From: Paenibacillus sp. PvR098
GTDB lineage: Bacteria; Bacillota; Bacilli; Paenibacillales; NBRC-103111
Direction of reading: 5' to 3'
Assembly (NCBI RefSeq): GCF_017833255.1
Contig: NZ_JAFIBU010000001.1
Coordinates: 3,776,501-3,840,500, forward strand
DNA length: 64,000 bases
Below, in pieces: positions 9,985 through 18,871 of this stretch. Within the stretch, counting starts at the first letter, position 1. Every line of letters starts with the position of its first letter. Made by a program: the position numbers and the translations under genes. The notes under the pieces were generated by a model, which was not told the origin of the DNA, made no database searches, and was given only the letters and a program-made list of their open reading frames with translations.

Positions 9985-10460
9985 GAGAGGTTTTCCCGGC
10001 GCAATACCGAGAGAATGGCCTTCTTGATTTCCTGATAGCCCGTACACCGGCAAATGTTGGACTGCAGCCAATCTTGGATGATTTCATCACTGGCTTGGGG
10101 GTGTTTTTGAATTAAGGCATGACAATTCATAATGAACCCTGGGGTGCAGTAACCGCATTGAAAGGCCCCATGGTCGATAAAAGCTCTTTGAATGGGAGTA
10201 TCCGTCAGCCCTTCAATCGTGGTGACCGGTTTTCCCGAGGCCTCTACGGCAAGCATGAGGCATGATTTCATCGGCCAGCCGTCGACCAGAACCGTGCAGG
10301 CGCCGCAGTCTCCATTGAGACAGCCGGGCTTGGCGCCGGTCAGCCCCAGTCCTTCCCTCAGCACGTCCAAAAGAATATCCGCCGGTCTGACGACCACATT
10401 CTTTTGTTCCTTATTCACGCTAAGCTCCACCATGACCTTATAAGCATCGATATCCCGCAT
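9963..10460 (-). CDS. Molybdenum hydroxylase 2Fe-2S subunit (xanthine dehydrogenase family)
   Basis: The protein has 165 residues, the normal length of the small electron-transfer subunit. An N-terminal plant-type ferredoxin cluster is seen in CLNGDCGACTV plus the Cys of MKSCLM. The second, helical cluster is seen in QCGYCTPGFIMNC and SNICRCTGY. It passes electrons from the molybdenum centre to FAD. It is the last gene of a three-gene minus-strand operon, one base after the FAD subunit gene. Confidence 0.93.
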   Translation of the reverse strand: MRDIDAYKVMVELSVNKEQKNVVVRPADILLDVLREGLGLTGAKPGCLNGDCGACTVLVDGWPMKSCLMLAVEASGKPVTTIEGLTDTPIQRAFIDHGAFQCGYCTPGFIMNCHALIQKHPQASDEIIQDWLQSNICRCTGYQEIKKAILSVLRRENLSQGNTPL

Positions 10461-10461
10461 G

Positions 10462-11295
10462 CTATTCTCCCCCCAGCGAACGGATCGTTTCCAGCAGTGT
10501 GTTTTTCAGGACCCATTCCCGGTAAGCCGCCGATCCGTTGATATCGTCGAGTGTAGGTGCAGGCAAATGGACAAGGGCCTGCTCGATTCTCAGCTTAAGC
10601 GGAATCTCCCGCCGGTTTAACAGGTCTTCCATTATCGGTGACCGAAAAGGGAATGCGCATACACCGCTGAAGGCCACCCGAATCATAGAGTTCGTTTGGA
10701 TGGCGGCTATGGTAACCAACGGATAACCGATAGCGGACACTTTCCGCTTTTTCACCGAAGCATAAGGCATACGGATATAGCTTGAATCGGTGATCGACTG
10801 AACCAGAAATTCTCCCTTTTCCAGCCGGAGCTGTCCATTGAACACCTGATGGATCGACACCTGTTTCCACCCTGCGGGACCGGCGACCCGTACTTCACTA
10901 TCGGTCAATAATAAGGGCAGAACCACTTCCCTATACATCAGGTTGCTGCAAATGTTTCCGCCCAGCGTAATTTTATTTCGGGAGGTCCGGTCGGCAACGC
11001 CGGCTGCGGCTTCTCCCAGCAGGGGAAAGGCGCGCACGTCATGCAGCTGAGACAAGCTTAATGCTGATCCGAGAACCAGCTTTTGATCATGGACGGCAAG
11101 CGTATTGCATTCGGGAATTCTTTTGATATCAATTACTGCACGAGGTTGAAGAAGATGGATTCTACCCATCGTGATGATTTCTGTTCCTCCGGCATAATAA
11201 AGCGGTTCTTTGCCCTGAAGAGCAAGATCATGAAACAGGCGAACAGCTTCAAGCGCGGTGACCGGCTGATAATATTCGAAATTATACGGAATCAT
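10462..11295 (-). CDS. Molybdenum hydroxylase FAD-binding subunit (xanthine dehydrogenase family)
   Basis: From the ATG at 11295 the product has 277 residues, starting MIPYNFEYYQPVTALEAVRL, typical of CoxM/PucC-like subunits. The FAD contacts appear as YYAGGTEIITMGR and the GGNICSNL loop. A longer frame begins upstream but lacks support. The start overlaps the end of the large-subunit gene by 14 bases, indicating coupling. Its role is to take electrons from the iron-sulfur subunit to the final acceptor. Confidence 0.92.
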   Translation of the reverse strand: MIPYNFEYYQPVTALEAVRLFHDLALQGKEPLYYAGGTEIITMGRIHLLQPRAVIDIKRIPECNTLAVHDQKLVLGSALSLSQLHDVRAFPLLGEAAAGVADRTSRNKITLGGNICSNLMYREVVLPLLLTDSEVRVAGPAGWKQVSIHQVFNGQLRLEKGEFLVQSITDSSYIRMPYASVKKRKVSAIGYPLVTIAAIQTNSMIRVAFSGVCAFPFRSPIMEDLLNRREIPLKLRIEQALVHLPAPTLDDINGSAAYREWVLKNTLLETIRSLGGE

Positions 11296-13624
11296 GCTGC
11301 GCCTCCATAACCGTTTTCCAAACGCACTCGGGAAAAAGGGGAAGCCGGTTGAGAGGGACTCCGGCGGCTCTGGAGAGCGCGCTTGCAAGTGCCGCAGGCA
11401 TTCCGATCAGCCCATGCTCACCCAGTGCCCGCGCTCCGAAAGGCGCTTCCAAACAAGGATTCTCCACAAATTCGACGACATATTCGGGCTGCTCCCCATA
11501 GCGGATAAGATGGTAATTGCGAAGCGAAGGGTTATAAATGATCCCTTCGTTGTCGAAGTGGAAGGTTTCCCGATTGGCGAAACTCAGACCCATACTCATC
11601 GCACCTATGACCTGACCTTCGGCAGTCTTCGGATTCAACACTTTACCGGCATCAATCACGGAGACGGCCTTGATCATTTTGTAGGTATACTCTCTGGTAT
11701 CCAGCTCAATCTCCACCGCCTGCGCCGCCACATTCCATTCCGGTCCGGGATTGCCTTCCCCTGTTTCCGGATTCAGATAGGTCATTTGTCTTTGAATATA
11801 ATGGCCTTCTCCGATAATTTGTCCTCCGATAGAATTCCCGTTAGGGTACTTGTAGCCGTAACAGATATCTTTGACTGCGATTTGCACGGAAGGATCGGCT
11901 TTCACAAAAATATTTCCCCGTCCGAGCTCCAAATCTTCCGGGTCGACCCTGAGCACGCAGGCGGCAATATCCAGCAGCTGGCGTATAGCATCGTCCGCCG
12001 CCTTCAAAACCGCGCGTCCGGCCATAAACGTTCCGCGGCTTGCCACGGTTTTCCAATGCTCGGGGGTGATCTGAGTATGGATGGGAAAACGGACATGAAT
12101 TTGCTCCGGATCCATCCGCATGCGTTCGGCGAGCATCTGCGCGAGCACCGTCTTCGTTCCTGTCCCGATTTCCACAACCCCGGATTCCAAATTCAGGCTG
12201 CCGTCGGCATTGAAAGAAACAATAGCTCCTGAGCTGGCGTCCGGATCCATGGAGGAATTTTTCCAGCAGCAGCTGATGCCTTTAGCCCGGACTTTATGAG
12301 CGTCCACCCGCCGGACGGTCCAGTCGTCCCATTCGATCAGTATCCGCATTCTTTGCATGCATTCCTGCAAATGGCCGAGATTGCTGGAATTCAGAACATT
12401 CCGCGTCGGGCTGGTATCGCCCGGGGCTACGATGTTCTTCATGCGAAGCTCCATAGGGTCCATCTTCAGCTTGTCGGCCAAGGCGTCCATGGCTCGTTCT
12501 ATGGCAAACGTCAGCTCCGAATGGCCGTATCCGCGGTAAGCGGAAGCATAAGGATGGTTGGTATATAGGGTCAAACAATCGCAGTACAGATTGTCGATCG
12601 CATAAGGTCCCGTACAATCTCCTGCCGCTGCTCTGGATACGTCGCTCGATTTGTCGCAATAGGCGCCTCCGTCAAACTGATAGATGATCTCTGCAGCTGT
12701 AATTTTGCCTTCTCGCGTACTTCCCAGTTTGACTCTGGCCTCAAGGCCGATATGTGCAGGGGAGGTCACCATATCCTCTTCTCTGGTGTTGACGATTTTG
12801 ACCTTGCGGCCCCCGACCGCCTTGGAAGCGATATAGGCGATAAGCTCGAGCTGTATGGCCGCTTTCCCACCATAACCTCCTCCAACGAAAGGCGTTTTGA
12901 CAATAATTTTGCCCGAATCCATGTGGAAATAGAGACCCATGTATTTTTTGACTGCAAAAGGGGCTTGAGAGGAGGTTTCTATGATGATATGGCCGTCCGG
13001 CCTTATTTCCGCCAGGGCGCTTCGCGTTTCCATCGCGGCATGATCGGACGGGGGGAATGCCACGCTATTTTCGATGATCGTTTCGCAATCCTTCCAGCCT
13101 CTCTCCAGATCTCCCTTACGAATTTTGATGATGCTCGCGATGTTGGTGCCTGGACGGGAGATAACGCCGGGTGCTTTGTCATATTCCCCGAGCTTTTCGT
13201 GGACTAAAGGAGCATCAAACCGCATGGCTTCCGTGGGGGAATTCACTACAGGCAGGATTTTATACTGCACTTTGATTAAATAGACGGCTTGAAGTGCGCT
13301 AGCTTCGCTGTCTGCCACAACAACGGCAACGGTTTCACCAAAATATCTGACCTTGTCTTTGGCTATAATGGGCCGATCCCGAATTTCCTCGCCTGTCAGC
13401 ATATCGCAGGCTTCTCCGGTCAATATGGCGCGGACGCCTTTAATCTGCCAGGCTTGGGACGTATCGATCTTTACTATGGCGGCATGGGCATAAGGACTGG
13501 TCATCATTCTTGCGTGAAGCATCCCGGCTTCCACGCGATCTCCGGTGTATTTGGCCGCTCCCGTTACCTTATCAAGCGACTCCTTCTTGGGGATACTCTT
13601 GCCGATGACCTTCAGGTGATCCAT
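11282..13624 (-). CDS. Molybdenum hydroxylase large (molybdopterin-binding) subunit, xanthine dehydrogenase-like
   Basis: The protein has 780 residues. GGGYGGK at 248-254 is the molybdopterin-binding glycine loop, AYRGYG at 362-367 corresponds to the AFRGFG loop of xanthine dehydrogenases rather than the AYxCSFR loop of CO dehydrogenase, and Glu736 in LGEHGL is the likely catalytic base. The start follows GGGAGGG. It is the first gene of the operon large-FAD-FeS. Xanthine or another purine or aldehyde is the likely substrate, but no XdhC-type maturation factor or purine transporter lies alongside, so the substrate is left open. The 13625-13837 gap shows no gene. Confidence 0.9.
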   Translation of the reverse strand: MDHLKVIGKSIPKKESLDKVTGAAKYTGDRVEAGMLHARMMTSPYAHAAIVKIDTSQAWQIKGVRAILTGEACDMLTGEEIRDRPIIAKDKVRYFGETVAVVVADSEASALQAVYLIKVQYKILPVVNSPTEAMRFDAPLVHEKLGEYDKAPGVISRPGTNIASIIKIRKGDLERGWKDCETIIENSVAFPPSDHAAMETRSALAEIRPDGHIIIETSSQAPFAVKKYMGLYFHMDSGKIIVKTPFVGGGYGGKAAIQLELIAYIASKAVGGRKVKIVNTREEDMVTSPAHIGLEARVKLGSTREGKITAAEIIYQFDGGAYCDKSSDVSRAAAGDCTGPYAIDNLYCDCLTLYTNHPYASAYRGYGHSELTFAIERAMDALADKLKMDPMELRMKNIVAPGDTSPTRNVLNSSNLGHLQECMQRMRILIEWDDWTVRRVDAHKVRAKGISCCWKNSSMDPDASSGAIVSFNADGSLNLESGVVEIGTGTKTVLAQMLAERMRMDPEQIHVRFPIHTQITPEHWKTVASRGTFMAGRAVLKAADDAIRQLLDIAACVLRVDPEDLELGRGNIFVKADPSVQIAVKDICYGYKYPNGNSIGGQIIGEGHYIQRQMTYLNPETGEGNPGPEWNVAAQAVEIELDTREYTYKMIKAVSVIDAGKVLNPKTAEGQVIGAMSMGLSFANRETFHFDNEGIIYNPSLRNYHLIRYGEQPEYVVEFVENPCLEAPFGARALGEHGLIGMPAALASALSRAAGVPLNRLPLFPECVWKTVMEAQHDSV

Positions 13625-13837
13625 GCTTTCCCTCCCGATTCATTGACTTTACCTTGGGCAGATACCCTGAACATCAGTAAATTATATGAATCCGGAGTCT
13701 CTTTAGTACGTTATTTGAATTCACGGGAAGGAAGCGGGAAAAGGGACTCCTTTTATGGAGTAGTTGTGTCATGTTAGTAAAGATGATGCGGGGAGTATTC
13801 GACTCGTTGGTTATGCAACGCTCAGATGGACATGACC

Positions 13838-14140
13838 TTAAATTAATCTAAAACGTTCCAATTGATCCCACAAGCGTTCTTTTTGCAGAATCTCTATTTG
13901 CTTCGAACCGATCAAATCAAAGTGGGGAAAAGGATCGCGGTTATGAATATATCTGGGATCTAATCCGTTGGTTGCGCACCATTCAGATAAGCGTTCCAGG
14001 TTCGTGCAGCCTACTTTGGTTACCGTATTGATGCCCGGAAAACGCGGCTCCAGCCAAAAGTGGGTTATAAAAGCGATCTCCCCCCTGGTCACAGCTTCTT
14101 TCCACTGAGTCAGTTCTTCTCTGGTGATCCCGAATGCCAC
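13838..14140 (-). CDS. Conserved small protein, YneQ-like
   Basis: This 100-residue soluble protein begins MAFGITREELTQWK and contains AFITHFWLEPRFPGINTVTKVGC, which I recognise as close to the uncharacterised B. subtilis YneQ group. It starts at a GTG at 14138-14140 behind AAGGAGGAA. There is no signal peptide, membrane segment or known catalytic motif. It is monocistronic. Function unknown. Confidence 0.75.
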   Translation of the reverse strand: MAFGITREELTQWKEAVTRGEIAFITHFWLEPRFPGINTVTKVGCTNLERLSEWCATNGLDPRYIHNRDPFPHFDLIGSKQIEILQKERLWDQLERFRLI

Positions 14141-14152
14141 GGTGCTTCCTCC

Positions 14153-14371
14153 TTAACCTATCCGGGTCTTCATGATAGATAATGATTCATTATAGCAAGG
14201 ATCAATGTTGATTGCGATTCGATTCATTGTCATCTGATCGGGACATCGATATGATATGTGCCACCAATATTGTAGCTGTCGGTTCATGGAGTCACTTCCT
14301 TCCACAACGTATGCCAGATCAATTGACTCTAAAGGACCAACGCGGCTGCATATTGGACAAATAACGAACAA
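14153..14371 (-). CDS. Doubtful small ORF with a CPIC motif
   Basis: A 72-codon frame begins at a TTG with no convincing ribosome binding site. It contains CPICSRVGP near the start and two further cysteines, which might suggest a zinc-binding protein. It lies 12 bases upstream of the YneQ-like gene on the same strand. Nothing else supports expression, so it is reported only as a possibility. Confidence 0.2.
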   Translation of the reverse strand: MFVICPICSRVGPLESIDLAYVVEGSDSMNRQLQYWWHISYRCPDQMTMNRIAINIDPCYNESLSIMKTRIG

Positions 14372-14490
14372 CTTTCGCTAATTGCCGAGATGAAATTGTA
14401 TAAAATTTCCTTTAGAATAATTGTAGTACTAAGTCCATTGACCTAAAATTAAAGATATCGATATATAATAATGAATAGGGGGGTTAAAAT

Positions 14491-15279
14491 ATGGTAAAAA
14501 AATGGATGCCGGTATTATTATGTTTCGTGTTGTTGTTTTCTTTTGCGGGTATAGGTGCTGCGGCATCGATTCCTCAAGACTGTGATTCCATTCAAGGTCA
14601 AGGCGAATTGTTGTTCTGCTCTTACTCGGCAAAGTACGAGAACGACAACACCCTACTGGTGCAAGGTATGTTCGTTAATGTGGGATCTTCCGTTGTGACG
14701 CAGGTAGATAAGTTGAATATTAAGGTTACCGATAAGAATGGCACATTAATTGCTGATGCCGTATGGGAGAAGGACCCGGCCATGATGCAGTTGAACCTGA
14801 AGCCAGGTCAAACCCATCTGATCGATCTTCCTTTTGACGGCGCGCTGAAAGGCGACGTTACCACTGTAGATACAAGCTATGAAATGGACATTACCTTAGA
14901 GCAGCCAGCCATTCAAGCCAAAGGCAGCATCAACATCTACGTCGATGACAGTCCGGTGAAATCCGAAGTGGCCCCTTTCGTTAAGGATGGCAGTACGCTT
15001 GTTCCGCTGCGCGCGATCTTCGAGGCTATGGGCGTTAATGTAGCTTGGGATGGACCGACGCAAACCGTAACGGCAACGGATGACACGAACAAGCTGGTTC
15101 TAAAAATCGGGGAGAAGAAGCTGACGATCAATGGAGAAACGGTGACGTTCGATGTGCCTGCCCAAATCGTCGAAGGTTCCACCTTCGTACCGCTTCGTGC
15201 TGTGGCCGAGTCCTTGAACTCGTATGTATTTTACGGAAAGTTCGATGATGCCGTAACGATTGCGATTATAAGCAAATAG
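14491..15279 (+). CDS. Secreted protein with copper amine oxidase N-terminal-type stalk domain
   Basis: The product has 262 residues with a signal peptide (MVKKWMPVLLCFVLLFSF, cleavage near AAA-SI at about 25). Residues about 50-125 form a beta-rich module like the SLAP domain of Bacillales surface proteins, with VQGMFVNVGSS and LKPGQTHLIDLPF. From about 145 to the end is a copper-amine-oxidase-N1 repeat seen in many Paenibacillus exported proteins, including VPLRAIFEAMGVNVAWDG and FVPLRAVAESL. It probably attaches to or spans the cell wall; no enzyme domain is present. The start follows GGGGGG. A terminator follows. Confidence 0.85.
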   Translation: MVKKWMPVLLCFVLLFSFAGIGAAASIPQDCDSIQGQGELLFCSYSAKYENDNTLLVQGMFVNVGSSVVTQVDKLNIKVTDKNGTLIADAVWEKDPAMMQLNLKPGQTHLIDLPFDGALKGDVTTVDTSYEMDITLEQPAIQAKGSINIYVDDSPVKSEVAPFVKDGSTLVPLRAIFEAMGVNVAWDGPTQTVTATDDTNKLVLKIGEKKLTINGETVTFDVPAQIVEGSTFVPLRAVAESLNSYVFYGKFDDAVTIAIISK

Positions 15280-15302
15280 TAATCATCCTCTTCCATAACA
15301 TG

Positions 15303-15345
15303 AAAAAAAGCATCGACCGCACTCTGAAGCGGCCGGTGCTTTTTG
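15303..15345. terminator. Bidirectional terminator between convergent genes
   Basis: AGCATCGACCGC (15309-15320) pairs with GCGGCCGGTGCT (15329-15340), allowing G-U pairs, with an A run on the left and a T run on the right. It can serve both the stalk protein and the GNAT gene. Confidence 0.8.
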
Positions 15346-15918
15346 CTATGTATTTCGTCCTGTTCCAGACGCTAAGTCCCATTCCTCCGCAAGTATCCCG
15401 TAAACGGCGAGATCGATGTAGCGACCATATAACCGCTGGCCTCCGCGGGCGACTCCTTCGAACGTAAAACCCAGCCGCTCCGGCACAGCACGGCTTTTCA
15501 GATTGTCTACGCCGGCTCTAATCTCAACCCGATGCAGCCCAAGCCCAAGCTCGTCAAACGCATAAGAGACCATCGCGCGGCAGGCGCGGGTCATGATGCC
15601 GCGGCCTTGGTAGGATTCGCCAAGCCAATACCCAATGGACGTGTGCCGGTTCAGTCGGCTGAGTGCATGATGATCGATCGTACCGCACAATTCACCACGA
15701 AACAAGATTCCTGCGGTAATGCCTTCCCCTTTGGACCAACGGGTTCGGGCGGACTCGATGAAGGATCGGCTGTCCTGCGAGCTTTTTGTGCTGTCGATCC
15801 AAGCCATCCATTCCCTCAGATAGCTGCGGTTCGCATTCGTAAGCCGGAACATCACTTCCGCGTCACCGGGCTCCAACAGCTTTAACTGTACTTCGTGATC
15901 GACGATGTACTTAAACAT
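15346..15918 (-). CDS. GNAT-family N-acetyltransferase (RimJ/RimL type)
   Basis: The protein has 190 residues. The acetyl-CoA-binding motif is seen as SIGYWLGESYQGRGIMTRA, followed by YAFDELGLGLHRVEIRAGVDN and the SRAVPERLGFTFEG helix typical of the RimL/YdaF subgroup, which acetylates protein N-termini, polyamines or other amines. The ATG follows AGGAGG. The gene is monocistronic and its substrate cannot be told from sequence. Confidence 0.88.
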   Translation of the reverse strand: MFKYIVDHEVQLKLLEPGDAEVMFRLTNANRSYLREWMAWIDSTKSSQDSRSFIESARTRWSKGEGITAGILFRGELCGTIDHHALSRLNRHTSIGYWLGESYQGRGIMTRACRAMVSYAFDELGLGLHRVEIRAGVDNLKSRAVPERLGFTFEGVARGGQRLYGRYIDLAVYGILAEEWDLASGTGRNT

Positions 15919-16037
15919 GCACCAGACCTCCTTTGGACGAAGATATCATGCGCAGCCTAGTTTTTTGTGCTACCAACCAAGAGATATGATTCAATATCGA
16001 GAAAAACAATGGACCAAAACATTGAAGGAGGAGATAA

Positions 16038-16100
16038 ATGAACAAAGAATTCATTGTAATAAAAAACATAGCGATCCTTGCACCGACTTCAAGAGTATAG
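16038..16100 (+). CDS. Possible 20-residue micropeptide ORF with strong ribosome binding site
   Basis: AAGGAGGAG lies 6-7 bases before an ATG that opens a 20-codon frame beginning MNKEFIVIK. It is the best start signal in the otherwise gene-free 15919-16222 stretch. It could be a real micropeptide or the start of a decayed gene. No homology is recognised. Confidence 0.25.
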   Translation: MNKEFIVIKNIAILAPTSRV

Positions 16101-16222
16101 GTAATATTCATTAGCGGTGGGATGATTTACCTGAAGGTTGCGATGAAGAAAGACGGGTACACGTAGATCATAAGATATATTCAATGATATCATAGAAGAG
16201 AACGGCGAGCCATGATAGCGGG

Positions 16223-16558
16223 TTACCCGTTGTCACAACGCTCGCCATTTATATAATAGCTGTCCTCCCGATAGGCGATAAAAGCTATCTCCACCTCAGG
16301 GATTCCGAGCGAGCGGACATGCATCGTTATCGTCTGCGCTACGCGGTCTCTTATGCTTTGTCCCCGTTCAAACCAAGCGACCTCGATGAAGGGATAGGAT
16401 TCAACAATCTCCCCATCGAATACAGATGTCGTGTGAATACACTCGATCATAAAATTGTCCGTCCCGCATTCGCAAACGACAGCCAAATCCTCAACTAGGG
16501 TTTTGCTGATCAAGCACATTTGCTCCACGGGTACGCCTCTAACGATAATGTGCGGCAT
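16223..16558 (-). CDS. DUF1904 family protein
   Basis: The 111-residue protein starts MPHIIVRGVPVEQM and contains YPFIEVAWFERGQSIRD and a C-terminal YYINGE, the pattern of the DUF1904 family, which is thought to have a tautomerase-like fold with the N-terminal Pro after Met removal. Cytosolic, function unknown. It follows the terminator of the SulP gene, so it probably has its own promoter. The ATG follows AAAGGAG. Confidence 0.8.
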   Translation of the reverse strand: MPHIIVRGVPVEQMCLISKTLVEDLAVVCECGTDNFMIECIHTTSVFDGEIVESYPFIEVAWFERGQSIRDRVAQTITMHVRSLGIPEVEIAFIAYREDSYYINGERCDNG

Positions 16559-16579
16559 GAGTTAGACTCCTTTCGTTAT

Positions 16580-16611
16580 GAAAAAACTCACCCCCTTAGG
16601 AGGAGTGAGTT
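16580..16611 (-). terminator. Terminator of the SulP gene
   Basis: Read on the minus strand, AACTCACTCC pairs with GGGGGTGAGTT and is followed by a run of six T (plus-strand A run at 16580-16585). Confidence 0.75.
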
Positions 16612-16639
16612 CGAATGATCGGCTGGCCTTTGGACCGCT

Positions 16640-18094
16640 TTAGTGTCCGCTTGTTGCGGCTAGCCCTACTTTTTCAATCAGGACTTTGCTTTCTTCGTTG
16701 AGCCCGATGATGTTCACCTGTTTGTTTAAGTTTTTATATTTGGAGATGACCTTGGAAATAGCGGTCACCGCTGAATGATCCCATACATGAGAATTGCTGA
16801 AATCAATGACAATATGGTCGGGATCTTGGGAATAATCAAATTGATCGATAAAATGAGTCATCGTTCCGAAAAATAGTTGGCCGGAAATGCGGTACAGCTT
16901 GCTTCCATCCGGCTGCGCTTCTTTTTGCATCCTAATTTTCGCCACTTTCCAAGCAAAAATCACGGCGCTGAGCACGACGCCGGCCATCACGCCTTTGGAC
17001 AGGTCGTGGGTAACGACTACGATAGCTACGGTGACAATCATCACCAAGGCATCGCTCAGTGGTATTCTCCTCAGACCTGTTAACGACTGCCAATCAAAGG
17101 TGCCGATCGATACCATAATCATGACGCCTACCAAAGCAGCCATCGGGATTTGCTTCACGATATCTCCAAGAACGAGAATCAGAAACAATAAGAATACTCC
17201 GGCTACGAAGGTCGACAGACGGGTCCGTCCGCCGGACTTCACGTTAATGACGGATTGGCCGATCATGGCGCATCCCGCCATCCCGCCGAAAAATCCAGTA
17301 ACGAAATTCGCAATTCCCTGACCTTTGACTTCCTTGTTTTTATCGCTCTTCGTGTCTGTCATCTCATCCACGATGGTCGCGGTAAGCAGGGATTCCAGAA
17401 TACCGACCAAAGCCAGCGACAAGGAGTACGGAAGGATAATCCACAGCGTTTCAAGGGAGAATATCACTTGAGGCAGGTGGAACAGCGGGAAAGAGCTCGT
17501 AATTTGGCCCATATCTCCGACTGTTTTAACATTCATCCCAAAGCCGATCACGATCGAAGATACAATAATAATGGCGGCTAAGGCCGAAGGAATGACCTTC
17601 GTTAAACGCGGGAGCGTGTAAATGATGATCAACGTCAGGGCCACGAGCGCATACATCAGCCAGCCTTCCCCGACAAAGTGAGGAAGCTGCGCCATGAAAA
17701 TCAGAATCGCCAATGCATTGACGAAGCCGGTCATGACGGAATGGGGAACGAACGTAATGAAACGCCCGAGCTTAAGCAGACCCATCAGATACTGGATCAC
17801 TCCGGTCAATATCGTCGCAGCAAACAAGTACTCGACACCATGCTCTTTAACCAGCGTGACCATGAGTAGTGCCATTGCACCTGTAGCGGCGGAGATCATG
17901 GCAGGCCTTCCGCCAATGAACGAAATAATGACGGCGATACAGAAAGAAGCATACAAGCCTACCATAGGATCCACACCCGCGATGATAGAGAACGCGATCG
18001 CTTCGGGAATCAAGGCTAAAGCTACGGTCATTCCGGAAAGAATGTCCGCACGGGTATTGGAGAACCACGACGTATTCAGTTGTTGGAAATTCAA
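16640..18094 (-). CDS. SulP-family anion transporter with STAS domain
   Basis: The protein has 484 residues: about 10-12 predicted membrane helices in residues 15-390, then a C-terminal STAS domain. Family marks are [21 protein letters not shown] near the N-terminus, [16 protein letters not shown], and the STAS segment [19 protein letters not shown]. SulP proteins carry sulfate, bicarbonate or dicarboxylates; the lack of cysteine-synthesis or carbonic anhydrase neighbours leaves the substrate open. A 15-residue N-terminus precedes the first helix, so it is a short SulP of the YvdB/BicA type. Confidence 0.9.
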   Translation of the reverse strand: MNFQQLNTSWFSNTRADILSGMTVALALIPEAIAFSIIAGVDPMVGLYASFCIAVIISFIGGRPAMISAATGAMALLMVTLVKEHGVEYLFAATILTGVIQYLMGLLKLGRFITFVPHSVMTGFVNALAILIFMAQLPHFVGEGWLMYALVALTLIIIYTLPRLTKVIPSALAAIIIVSSIVIGFGMNVKTVGDMGQITSSFPLFHLPQVIFSLETLWIILPYSLSLALVGILESLLTATIVDEMTDTKSDKNKEVKGQGIANFVTGFFGGMAGCAMIGQSVINVKSGGRTRLSTFVAGVFLLFLILVLGDIVKQIPMAALVGVMIMVSIGTFDWQSLTGLRRIPLSDALVMIVTVAIVVVTHDLSKGVMAGVVLSAVIFAWKVAKIRMQKEAQPDGSKLYRISGQLFFGTMTHFIDQFDYSQDPDHIVIDFSNSHVWDHSAVTAISKVISKYKNLNKQVNIIGLNEESKVLIEKVGLAATSGH

Positions 18095-18125
18095 AGATAT
18101 ATCCTCCTGTATTTAAAATGTGGTT

Positions 18126-18148
18126 GACTTTTCACTCTCAGAAAAGTC
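18126..18148. other. Inverted repeat in the SulP/VOC divergent promoter region
   Basis: GACTTTTC (18126-18133) pairs perfectly with GAAAAGTC (18141-18148) around a 7-base spacer in the 206-bp gap between divergent genes. It may be an operator or a leader hairpin for the SulP transcript. A TATAAT-like element on the minus strand (18170-18175) lies upstream of it. Confidence 0.4.
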
Positions 18149-18300
18149 GGGGCCGATGTTCACAAGTCTTCATTATACACATTTTTGTCACATGCCACTA
18201 GTCAGTAAATGCCCAAGTAAGCGGTTAATTAGTGAATATTCTTTTACAATCATTGTTTATCTCGCAAAAGTTTATCCAAGATGGAGGAGGCTATTTCACC

Positions 18301-18663
18301 ATGATTTCAAAAATTGCAACCGTAGCCGTATATGTAGAAGACCAGCAGAAAGCAAAAGCCTTTTGGACGGAAAAGGTAGGCTTTGAACTTGTTCAGGAAA
18401 CTCCGATGGGCCCTGCCGGCAGTTGGATTGAAGTCGCTCCCCAAGGAGCGGAGAGCGCTCTGGTGATCTATCCCAAAAGCATGATGAAAAATTGGGAGGA
18501 ACAAAAGGCTTCTATTGTATTTACATGCGACGATATTCAAGCGACCTATGACCAAATGAAAGCAAACGGAGTACAGTTTGAAGGCGAACTGCAAAAAATG
18601 CAGTGGGGAACCTACGCTACATTCAGGGACGAGGACGGAAATTCGTTTCTACTAAAGGGATGA
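18301..18663 (+). CDS. VOC (glyoxalase/bleomycin-resistance) family protein
   Basis: From the ATG at 18301 after GGAGGAGG the product has 120 residues with one complete VOC unit. It starts ISKIATVAVYVEDQQKAKAFW, then KVGFELVQE, and ends ATFRDEDGNSFLLKG. Such proteins bind a metal in a beta-alpha-beta fold and include glyoxalases and antibiotic-binding proteins. A conserved metal-binding Glu is plausible near WIEV, but the function is not assigned. It is monocistronic. Confidence 0.85.
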   Translation: MISKIATVAVYVEDQQKAKAFWTEKVGFELVQETPMGPAGSWIEVAPQGAESALVIYPKSMMKNWEEQKASIVFTCDDIQATYDQMKANGVQFEGELQKMQWGTYATFRDEDGNSFLLKG

Positions 18664-18800
18664 TTTATTACCTCAAACTAAAAGAGGTCCTTTCTCCCGG
18701 ACAAATTGCCAAGTATGACGAATGGCGTGGTTATACTGGACATAAAGCCAATCTCCAGGATACACCAAATTCTCATCAACATTAGTTGCTTAACGGTATA

Positions 18801-18850
18801 GAGCCCTCTGGTGCCTCCTTTCCGGAAAGAAGGAGGCACCAGAGGGCTCT
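18801..18850. terminator. Strong terminator (20-bp perfect stem)
   Basis: Bases 18801-18820 pair perfectly with 18830-18849 around a 9-base loop, followed by TTGCTTTT on the plus strand. It lies between the convergent VOC and glpD genes. The sequence between 18664 and 18800 contains no supported gene. Confidence 0.85.
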
Positions 18851-18871
18851 TGCTTTTGCCAAGAATAACTT

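Noticed and set aside
11294-12232. 312-codon plus-strand frame
   Set aside because: Antisense of the xanthine dehydrogenase-like large subunit; His/Arg-rich, no motif.
15911-16111. 66-codon minus-strand hydrophobic frame
   Set aside because: No ribosome binding site; overlaps the SD-preceded short plus-strand frame and looks like chance.
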